Source: Polydactylus sextarius (taxonomy: Eukaryota > Chordata > Actinopteri > Polynemidae). Taken from it: DNA of 64,000 nt. Below the pieces are notes generated by a model. The model was not told the origin of the DNA. It ran no database searches and worked only from the letters and a program-made list of their open reading frames with translations. A program made the translations under genes and the position numbers. The stretch lies in the NCBI GenBank assembly GCA_016801845.1, contig CM028909.1, positions 19,007,313-19,071,312 on the forward strand, read 5' to 3'. Numbering within the stretch: the first letter of the stretch is position 1; every line of letters starts with the position of its first letter. Shown here piece by piece: positions 50,001 through 62,000 of this stretch.

Positions 50001-53000
50001 CTACTATATAATTGAATCTGTTTGATGTTATTGATGGTATTTTTTGATATTGTCTAACCTGCAGAGAATAATAAGCGATTTTGCAACTCTGTATAATCTG
50101 TAGCATATTTTAGCCCATCTTTTTTTCGTGTGTCATTGGATTTAAAACCTCTGCTCTGTCGTTGTTCTAGCGGTTTGGATGAGTCTGTTCTCGAGGAATG
50201 TCTTCAGTACCTGGAAAAACAACTTGAGAGCAGTCAGGTTCGCAAGGCCATGGAAGAGTTCTTTTCATTCAGGTATCTGTTCAACTGATAATTCATGTGA
50301 CATTGCACATTCATGCATCTGCCTCACTTATGTTACTGCCCTCATTTTTGCAGTGGTGAGCTTGTTCAGATCATGATGGCAACAGCCAATGAAAACTTGT
50401 CTGCAAAGTTCTGCAACAGGGTCCTGAAGTTCTTCACAAAGCTTTTCCAGCTCAGTAAGTTTATTTTTCACAGTTCATTTCAGTGAAGAAACACTTTGCA
50501 CTGGCTTGCATATACTTCAAATAGACTAATTTATATACAGTGTTGCCCAACCATTTGTAAAGGCAAGAAGGTGAAATGTTCACATTTGAAAGTGACAGGA
50601 CAGGAATCAAACTCATTCTCACACACATTCTCCTTAAAGGTTTGCATCATGTTGGATGTGGCTGTGCATATGAAAATTGTTTTGTGTAAATAATGAAAAG
50701 GTTTGAAAGGTTGAGAGGTTCAAAACCTACACATTTTGTCACATTTATACTCTTTGTCAATAACTGTGTAAAGCTGATATACTTGTCTAGAAATTTGCCT
50801 TGGAAAGTTACAAAAACTGTTTAGCACAGTCCCCCGTATTGAGATGTTAGAGAGACGTGAGGGTGGTGTTCCAGCAAACACTTTCTTTAGTGTCAAAAGT
50901 CAAAATCCTCAAAGCTCCAACCTGCAGATGCATCAGATATCTTTATAAGCTTCATGCTGTCATCCTCAGCGGAGAAGAGTCCAAACCCCAGCCTGTTGTG
51001 TCTGTGTGGCTCTCTGGCCCAGCTGGCCTGTGTGGAGCCGTCCCGTCTACAGTCCTGGCTTACGCGTATGACAGCCACCCCACCGAAGGACTCAGAGCAG
51101 CTGGAAATAGTACAGGAAAACCGACAGCTTCTGCAGCTGCTCACCACTCACATTGTACGTGACAACAGCCAGGTGGGCGAAGGCGTGTGCACCGTTCTCC
51201 TCAGCACACTCATTCCCATGGCAACAGACATGTTGGCCAATGGTGATGGAACAGGCTTTCCTGAGCTCATGGTCATCATGGCCACACTTGCCAGTGCTGG
51301 ACAAGGAGCAGGCCACCTGCAGCTGCACAGAGCAGCTATTGACTGGCTGACCAGATGGTAAGAAATCAGTTTCACAGACGTACTGTTCCTTGATTTAATT
51401 GCTTGGTAAATGGAAACAACTATGTTTTCTAATTTAATGACCTAATACCTAATTTTCTTTTGCAGCAAGAAATATCTAACGCAGAAAAATGTCGTGGAAA
51501 AAGTGAGCACGAATGTGTCCCAAGGAAAGGTATAATGTTTACATGTTTCAGCATTTAGTAACAAATTATGGAAGTGTAATTTACCACTTCCCTCATACGT
51601 TACCCATTCGACCAGGCATCAGAAATTTAACCATTAAATCTCAAAAAATAAATGTTCATCTCTTTCTTTCAGCACGCGAGCATGCTCGAATGCTCTTGCC
51701 ACATCATCTCCTATCTGGCTGATGTGATGAATGCCTTGCGTCAAAGCAGTGGACAAGGAACTTCAGCTCTGCTGATGGAGGGAGAGGAGAAGGCCATGGA
51801 AGTGGACTCAGACTGGGTTGAGGAACTTGCTGTGGAGGAGGATGACTCCCAGGCAGAAGACTCTGTGAGATCTCACCCCTTTATGTTTCTCCTCCTGAGA
51901 CGAGGCTGTTTTGAAAATGTGTCAGTATATGGTTTGTGACGAGTTCATCGCACTATGAAGTTGAGCAAACATGGAGAACAGAACATGATGGATTTTGGCT
52001 TAATACAGATTTCCTGAGAAAATTAAGAACATTTCCTTTATAAAGTTGGCAGGAACTCTGATTATAATTCCTCTATTATTATGAAAAATGGGCAACTTAG
52101 ACATGACATCTACTGAGTTCTGACAGAAGTGTAATGTGTTGTGTCCAAGAAACTGACAATATGATATAATGTCGTCACCACTTGAACTTTCACTGAAACC
52201 TATTTAATTAAGCTGTATGATTGTTGGCATTTTTGTTTACTTCACCCAGTTTTTGCTAAATGAAAGATTTTTTTCTTATCAAGTTTGTTGTTCAACAGGA
52301 TGAAGACTCCCTTTGCAACAAACTCTGCACCTTCACCATCACTCAGAAGGAGTTCATGAACCAGCACTGGTAAAAAAAAAAAAAAAAAAAAATGAATGGT
52401 TCCCTGTGGTTTCAGTTTTAATCTTGAATGAAATCAGATTGTTATAGACAATCATGGTTTTTAACTTAAAACTATTTTAGAACAAATTAGAAGGTTGTTA
52501 CACCTGAAAATAGACTTATCACAGATCACTGTAGGTTTACACCAGTCAGCAAAAATGTCGACATACATTGTTGGATAACTCCACACTTTTGACCCAGAAA
52601 AACGCTGTACATGAAATGATCATTTGCACTATAGATACGTGTGAAGTAGATCAAAGGAAAACTAACAATTTGTGTGAGTTTTTTTTTTCCTTTGTTTTAC
52701 TGTTTTACCTGTTTTGGCAAAATGTTAGGTTGCTAAAAGCAAAACAAATTAGATAAAGGCCCATTAAACTGCTTAGTTCCTGATTTCTCCAAACCAGAAT
52801 GCCTTAACTTATCTGCTTTTTGAGTCTAAGTATATCTACAATTGCGCTAAAGGTGTTTGCATGCTAAAGTGCCATTTGTGTGTCTTTGCTTCCAGTCTTG
52901 ATGCAGAAATAGGTTATGTAGGTGACTTTCTTTCCTTACTACAAATAATGTACTATACACAGTCTTACCCTTTGCCTTTTCATTCTGCAGGTACCACTGT

Positions 53001-56000
53001 CATACCTGTAAGATGGTGGATGGGGTAGGTGTATGCACAGTGTGCGCCAAGGTCTGTCACAAAGACCATGAGATCTCCTATGCCAAATATGGCTCTTTCT
53101 TCTGTGACTGCGGTGCCAAAGAGGATGGCAGCTGCCAGGTGAGACCGAATACCTCAGGTCATCATGGGAAGAGAACAACAGCGGTAACTTTGGCTTGCAA
53201 GTCATTCCCCCATTGACTTCCATCCAGTCATTTCATTTGGTCAGGGTTATAGCTAGCCCACACATGTGGCCAGAAAACGACAGAAATCATATTACAAATG
53301 TCTAATGTCAACATTTCGTGTACTGTAAAGGCCAGCTTTCCTAGTTAATCTTGAGTGACGGCTTTTTGAACTTGCATGTGATGATGAGCAAACTATCAAC
53401 TACATTTTACTTTCAGTTTACCATTAGTCTCATAAGATGTATGATAGACTTTTTACATTATTTGTTTGTTTGTATGTGATTTCAGTGTTTTTCCTTCTGT
53501 GTCAGTCCTTGGTTTTATATAGAGTCATATCATTTATATATCTATTTGATTTACTTATGTAACTATACACATTTTGAATTAAACGCTCCAGCAAAAACAC
53601 AATGAAGTAAAAGTCAATACTACTTTTAATCCAGTTAATTATTGCTCTAGTGCTATCAATTTTAACCTTTTGTTTGCCTGTGGAGTCAGGTCAGATAAAA
53701 TGTGTCTCTGTCCAACACAAAGTCACTGACCATCCTGTTGACTATACACTCCACATTGTGGAGAAGCTAAGAGAAAACAAAACAAAGTTGGTCTAATTGT
53801 AAAGAAGTTAAACAAATGGACGCCCTACTGTAAAAAGCTTGTTTTTGATTATACTGTACCTAAGTATAGATCAATGTGTGTATTGACCCTTTTACTGTTC
53901 TGACTTTTGTGTTATTAAACTACTTTGTGTTATTTCATCTACAGGCCCTGGTCAAACGCAGCCCCAGCAGCGGCATGGGCACCACACTCAAAGAGTCGTC
54001 TGCATTCCAGAGTGAACTGCGTATGCCTGAGAGTGCTATTCGCCACCAGAACGCCTCACCCTCTGACAAGAGCAAGGTCACAATCTGTGATGGCAAACCT
54101 GGTGATGAGGACAGACCGAAGAAAAGCAGTGTGTGCAAGAGCATCGAGGGCTGCCAGGAAGAGTTGCTAACACAAGTGGTGAGAGAAAATATGTTCATCT
54201 TCTGTGGATTTATCACCGTCTCTGTCTTAAAGAAGTGACCTTAGTACCGTACATTGTGTGACTCATACTCTTTTTTTTTTCCACGGCAGATGGGATCATC
54301 CACTGCAGCAGTCATACTGGAGATGCTCATGTTTCTCATGGAAGCCATCCAGACCAACTTCCAGCAGGCATCAGCAGTAGGAAGCAGCAGCCGGGCCCAG
54401 CAAGCCCTCAATGAACTGCATACCCAGGACAAAAATGTGGAGATGACAGATCAGTTAATGGTAGGATCATCTATAGTTTGGATGTGTTAGAAAAATTAGT
54501 TTGATTATTTAAACCTCTGTAGATGGATGTCTTTCTCCTTTGTGGTTCAGTGTTGTTATCTCTTGCTGTTTTCCTCAGGTGCCCACACTCGGCTCTCAGG
54601 AAGGAGCTTTTGAGAATGTCAGAATGAACTACAGCGGCGACCAGGGACAAACTATACGCCAACTCATCAGTGCACATGTCCTGCGGCGAGTTGCCATGTG
54701 TGTCTTGTCCTCACCCCATGGCCGCCGCCAGCACCTTGCAGTCAGTCATGAAAAGGGAAAGGTAAGCCTTCCAAACTGCTTAACTGAATCTGATTATTTT
54801 CTTTGGTTCCTTTGAAGGAGCTTGAGGGGAGCATTATTTTGTTGATCAAAGTTTTTGAAAGCACTGACAAAACTACACTTTTGTTCTTTAATTTGCCCTT
54901 TTAATGTGTAAATCTGTGTGGTTCATATAAAATAATCACTTAGGTAGTTTGTTTTTAGTTAAGGTTCATCGTCTGTATGCATCACATTCCATATTATAAC
55001 ACCGCTTCTCTATCCTCTCTATCTCTATCCCACCTGATAGATAACAGTTCTGCAGCTGTCTACTCTCTTGAAGCAAGCTGACTCGAGCAAGAGGAAGTTA
55101 ACATTGACCCGTCTGGCCTCGGCTCCCGTCCCTTTCACCGTCCTCAGTCTCACAGGCAACCCTTGTAATGAAGACTACCTGGCTGTTTGTGGCCTCAAGG
55201 TCAGAAAATCAGCATTTTTTCTAATTTAGACTATTCTTGCATGTGTTTTTGTTTTGAGACATCAAATTAGATTTTTTACAAACAAGTATTTTGTATATGT
55301 GTGACTGCTTTAGAGATTTGGTATTTGACTGTCTTGTCTATGTTATTCTTTGATTCTTTTCCCAGGACTGCCATGTACTGACTTTTAGCAGCACAGGATC
55401 TGTATCAGACCATCTGGTGCTGCACCCACAGCTAGCTACAGGCAACTTCATCATCAAAGCTATCTGGTTACCAGGCTCACAGACTGAACTTGCCATCATC
55501 ACTGCTGATTTTGTCAAGGTATTAATCAAGAGAAAAGGCACATTTTGTTTACTGGAAAGTTAAGACTGTTGACCCATTATTATCATTATTGGTGATTTGA
55601 TAAAGTTTTACTTTATATAGGATATATTCACAGGTGCTTAAAGGGAAGACTTTAATTATACTGAGAAAAAAACCCACTCATGGCTACTTTTTGACCAATC
55701 TTTTTATATTTGTCTCCTTTAACAAACAGATATATGACTTGTCAGTGGATGCCCTGAGTCCCATGTACTACTTCCTGCTCCCAAGCTCCAAGATCCGTGA
55801 TGCCACATTCCTTTTCAACGAAGAGGGGAAGAATATTATCGTCATCATGTCTTCAGCAGGCTACATGTACACCCAGGTCATGGATGAAACCAGCAGTGCA
55901 CAGCACGGCCCCTTCTATGTCACTAATGTTTTGGAGATAAACCACGAAGACTTGAAAGTAAGTGGGATGTAGACTTCGGCCTTGAATTATAATTTAAAAA

Positions 56001-59000
56001 TTGTGCATGTTTTTAGTTATAAAATGTTCTGCAGAATGTAATTTGCATCAGTGTTAGTTTGGTCAGAAATGTCTTAAAATGGTTGAATGACAGAAAGCAA
56101 ATGTTGATGTAAATTCTTTCTTTTTGACTTCAGGATAGCAATGGGCAGGTAGCCGGCGGTGGTGTTTCGGTCTATTACTCCCATGTGCTTCAGATGCTTT
56201 TCTTCAGCTACAGTCAGGGAAAATCCTTCGCTGCCACAGTGAGCCGCAGCACCACTGACGTACAGAGGCTCTTCCCCATCAACATCAAAGGGTAACATCT
56301 CCTTGACACTTTATACTTCCCTTCCACTGCACCTGATTTGGGAAATGTAATGGGTTACTGGTAGAGACTAACTATGCCTCAATACGTCCTTTTCCTCCTG
56401 TTTTTTCTTTCTTTAGCTCAAATGGCGGTAGCAGTAAGATGTCACCTGCTCTGTGTCAGTGGTCTGAGGTCATGAACCACCCGGGCCTGGTGTGTTGTGT
56501 GCAGCAGACGACAGGCATACCACTGGTCATCATGGTCAAACCTGACACCTTCCTCATTCAGGAGATTAAAACTCTGCCAGCCAAAGCTAAGGTGAGGGAC
56601 GTTTGCTGTACTGATCTGGAACAGTCATTAGTAGATTTCAACTTCACAAAGAGACCTGCAGTGATCAGAAACTGCAGTGTGTAAAATAGAGAATAGAATG
56701 GCAACATGAGCGTGTTTCTCCAGTCAGGTTCATTTCAGGCTTATCTGCCTGTAGTTTAATGTTTGCTCCTCACAATAAACCCTCCTTATGTTGTATATAA
56801 TACTACTACGTTGGGGAAACTGTTTGTCCACATTTGTCATGTTCATAAAATATGTTAAATACTGGCAGTTGTTTTCCTAAGTAAAAGGTCACACACTGTT
56901 ACATCTGAAGGTTTAACATTGTTTTATTGTCTCTCTTCCCCAGATTCAAGACATGGTCGCCATCCGACATACTGCTAGTAATGAACAACAGCGCACCACC
57001 ATGATTCTTCTCTGTGAAGATGGAAGCCTGCGTATCTACATGGCCAATGTGGACAACACATCTTACTGGCTCCAGCCCTCACTGCAGCCCAGTTGTGGAA
57101 TCAGTATCATGAAGCCAGTCCGCAAGAGGAAGGCAGCCGCTACCAGTGAGTTTGGGGCCATTAAAATAAAAACTTTTAATGCAGTAAAAGCATATGTTTA
57201 TTGAAGGAAAAAGATAAATCAGACCCAGATTTGATTATCTGCCAAAATGCCTGGTTAACATCTGTAAATGTTTTAGTAGTAACCCACAACTAAGCTCAAC
57301 CACATTTTAATCATTTATCCATTTCATGCCTTCAGTTCTCTTCAGCCCATGTCAAAATCCAAGATGCAGTCCAGTTTTCATTACAGTTATTATAAATATG
57401 TTTAGTGCACTAACTGACAAATAAACCTCGACCCAAACACAGAATCAGAAATGTGAGAAGATGTTCACCTGTCAACCATATGCTGTGTCCCTTCAGAATG
57501 GTCCATTCTTAATGTCTTTTTTTCCTGTCAGCCACTCGCACATCGAGTCAGGTGACATTTCCAGTGGACTTCTTTGAACACAACCAGCAGCTGACAGAGG
57601 TGGAGTTTGGGGGCAATGACCTGCTCCAGGTTTACAATGGTCAGCAGATCAAACACAGGCTCAACTCCACTGGGATGTATGTGGCCAACACTAAGGTAAG
57701 ATATTTTGAACAAGCTCATTCTGTGTTATTCATCTGTGTATTTATTTATATATTTCACGCTATTTTGTATCAAACGCACAATGTATATGCTGTAAGTAAT
57801 GATTACAACTAATACTAAGTAAACTAAATGGATATGAACCTCTGAGCTTTTTGGCTGAAAACCTGCTAAACATGTTATACTTGAAAGTTAAATTTTTTTT
57901 CCCCTTATCCTAGCCTGGGGGATTTACGGTAGAAGCAGTCAACAACAACAGTTCAATGGTGATGACGGGCATGCGGGTGCAGGTGGGCACTCAGGCCATA
58001 GAGAGGGCTCCATCCTACGTAGAGGTCTTTGGCCGCACCATGCAGATAAACCTGACAAGAGCCCGCTGGTTTGATTTCCCCTTCACCAGAGAAGAGGCCC
58101 TGCAGGCTGACAAGAAGCTGTCCATCTTTAGTAAGAGCATCAGTGTGCTACACCTTGAATTTATTACAGACTGTTGTTCAGAGGACATTTTCTGATGCAG
58201 ATTCATCTTCCTGTTCATTTTAAAGTTGGAGCATCTGTTGACCCGGCTGGAGTCACCATGCTTGATTCAATCAAGATCTACGGTAAAACCAAGGAGCAGT
58301 TTGGATGGCCTGAGGATCCACCAGAGGACTTCTCTTCTTCCTCAGTTAACAATGTCTGCAGCCCCAACCTCAACCAGGGCAATGGTGCCTCTGATGGAGA
58401 CATAGCCACCCCCACTACCACTAGCGGCACTGTGCTGGAGAGGTATGGACTTTCCATTTTAGTGTTCATAAGATCTGTACAAACAGTTTTCAATTCCCTG
58501 TAGTTCAGGTAATCACACCCACAGCCTGATGAATTTGTGTGGCCATTTTTATTCTAGTCATCCAGTTTGTCACTTTTAAACTACCTTTTATCAAGGCTGC
58601 AGATTTTGCCACGCTGTTTATGTGTCTGTTCATTTAGTGTTATTTATTAAGACCATTGTGGATCAGTCAGTGAGCAGTTTCTTATGGCTTTTCCTGAAAA
58701 TGTACTATGTTGTGATGTGTTGGATGATGCGATTGAAAAAACACACTTATAAAAATATGCAATTCACATTTTATTCATATCATTCACTATATTTACCAGT
58801 CATCAATTCAGCTGTGTAGCAGGAGTTGTTGGGCAAGAGCCTGACCTTTAATAACAGGAATTAATTCTCTTTAGAGTATTTAGTGCATGGCTATAGTGAT
58901 ATCATCTTTTCTTGCATGCTTCTCTTTTGTTCAACTGAATCATTTAATTTCACTTGTTTCTTTCTGTGATCCTCACACTTTTTTGTTCTTTTCTTTTGCT

Positions 59001-62000
59001 CCCAAAAATTCTATAAAAAGTTGTGAAACTGAGTCCTTATCAACCTTGGACCGGTTAGTAACTGCCCTTTCTCTGCTTGTTTGTATGGTTTTGTGCATGT
59101 GTGCCAGTTTGTGTGTCCATGCCTGAGACTGTGAACATGCCATGTCCCATCTCCACGCTTGCACCAGAATAGCAACAACATCATTTTCTTTCTTTACAAC
59201 ATTTATTCTTGCATTTAGTGTTGTTTTGGCATTTAGAATGGCACAGACTGCAAAAAGTTGAGACAACTTTTTTGCTTTTGTTTGTTTGGTTAGTTTAAGG
59301 CACAACCTGCAGCAGCATCAGTGTTGACGTTGTTTCTTTATTTCAGGTTGGTGGTGAGCTCCCTCGAGGCTTTGGAAAGCTGCTTTGCAGTAGGTTCCTC
59401 CAGTGAAAAGGTAAGCTGACGAAGATTTTATTACGTTAAAATTTGAGTGTTAGACTGTATCAAAAGGGACCCAACTAATATTGAGACTGAGTTCATACAT
59501 CTATTCCAACAATTTGTAACAATAAAACATCAAGTATCTTGTAATTACAACAGGTTAATGACACAGACACATCAGATAACACATAAGGACAGTGGGACCT
59601 GGAGCTCAGTATAACTATAGATGATTAAACTTGGGAGGTTATACGGGACAACATATGTTCTGGACTCATATGGGGGTTGGGGGCCAGCTATGGAAAGAAT
59701 TTGATTGGGAATTAATCTGTTTTGTATGATTAAAATTGTCTGTACGTTTTGTTGTTAGCAATAAAGTTATAAAAAATCAAATAACATTGTTGAATGTCTT
59801 TAACTCTTTGTAGGAGAGGAATAAGGCTGCAGCGCTGGAGTTGGCCACTCTGCTTCTGTCCATGCCAACTCCTGCCGGTGTGCAGCAGCAGACCAAAGGA
59901 CTTCTTGCCAGCCTGCACACCAGTCGAACTGCATACCACAACCACAAGGTAAAGAATCATCCCAGGTGTTAAACTAAAATAAAGGCTTTTCTATGCACAT
60001 GGTTTTACAATATGTCCTGGAAAAAGTTTTGTGTACTTTATCAACTATATTCCCATCATCTTAGACTGACAGTGATACAACTCTTGCATGCCTCTCTTCA
60101 CCAGGACCAGTCCTTATTGAGCAACGCGGTGCAGTGCCTAAACAGCTGCAGTCGTGAAGGAAGGGAACTCGACCCTGATGTTTTCCAGAGGCTTGTGATC
60201 ACTGCCCGCTCCATTGCGATCATGAGACCCAACAATTTGGTGCATTTCACAGAAACAAAGTCACTACATCTTGACTCTGGTAAGAGGCTGATTGGCTGGT
60301 GATAAATGTTGGCCGAGGCCAGCGAGCCACAATTTTATGTATAAATGATTCATATAATTACATTGTTATCAGGGTATCATTATTTACAGACTATATCAAC
60401 AGACACTGCCTTGAACAATTTTGGCTAAAATAACTTAAAATGTGGAATGTAAATGATCTAAAAGAGCAAGAGAGAAGTCATAAATGTTCTGCATGTTTTA
60501 ATCCAGAAATGACAGAAGACGGGCAAAAACATATGGATGGCGAAAGCTGTAATTTCATCTCGCAGCTGATGAATAATTTCTGGAAGCTTCATGCCCTCAA
60601 ACCAAAGAACGCCTTTCTTGCTCCTGCTTGCCTGCCTGGTAAGTGCAAACATTGAGATGTCAGTTTTCAGTGTCAAAAATATGAAGACTATTGCATGATC
60701 ATGAATGAACATATTTTCTTCTCTTAACCTAAAGGCCTAACACATGTAGAAGCAACAGTCAATGCCTTGGTGGACATTATCCATGCATACTGCACATGTG
60801 AACTGGATTACATCAATGTAGCCTCCAAAATCTACATGCAGATGTTGTTATGCCCTGTAAGTACCAAACATATTATACCATAAATCATCATTCTTCTTGC
60901 TTAGACAGAGAGAGTTGAACTGTATAACGAATGTCACTGATTTTAAAGTTCTAATTATCCTTGTAATTATTTTTTTTTTCTTGCTGACAGGGTTCAGTAT
61001 TTACTATAAACTAAGGAAATGTTACATGGGTCATGGTAGTTAAATGCAGTGTAGAAGTATTATCATTAGATAACTAATATGTATTTGAACTAATTTCAGG
61101 ACACTGCTGTGAGCTTTGCCTGTAAACAGGCTCTGATCAGAGTTCTTAGACCAAGAAACAAACGGCGACATGTGACACTTCCCTCTCCCCCACGCTCCAA
61201 CACACCTATGGGTAAGTTTGTTCAGGTTTCATACAAAACATCAATGTATATACAGTCAGTTCCTATGCAGTTTTGTGGAGTTAAGTATTAAAATATTTGA
61301 ATTCTAAAGGTTTGATATTACATGGCAGTACAACATGATCACAAATGAATTCACTTTTGTAAAACTTTGAATCATTTGATATACTAGGAGACAAGGACGA
61401 TGATGACGATGACGATGCAGACGACAAAATGCAGTCATCAGTACTGACTGGAGGAGAAGAAGGTCGACAGGAGAGTCAGGAGCAGAACGAAGTGGACCAT
61501 GGTGACTTTGAGATGGTGGTGAGTAAAGAAATCTAATACGTGGTATGTATTTGATATAACGGCTGCATTGTTTACACTATTAAATAAATACACTTGGTGT
61601 TTCTCTCTCTTCAGTCTGAATCCATGGTCCTGGAGACAGCAGAGAATGTGAACAATGGAAATCCATCTCCACTGGAGGCTCTGCTGGCTGGAGCTGAGGG
61701 TTTTCCTCCCATGCTGGACATCCCTCCAGATGCAGATGATGAAACTATGGTAGAACTGGCCATCGCTCTCAGCCTTCAACAAGATCAACAAGGTCAGTGA
61801 CCAGAAAGGACAAATTAAAGAAGTAGCGCTAATTCTAGGACTTAAAAATGAACTGAAACTGGATAAAAGCAATACTTACCTTAAATCGTAATGACCTTGA
61901 AGTTTTTCTACATATTTCTTTATTTTGTAACTGAAATTGTTGCTCGAACTGAAATCAAATGAAATATCACTTTGTAGATTAATATGTTTAGTTAACATTT

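Noticed and set aside
60715..60735. U12-like branch sequence TTCTCTTAACCT before ubr4 exon 53
   Set aside because: The paired donor is GTAAGT, a normal U2 site, not the U12 GTATCCTT/ATATCCTT type.
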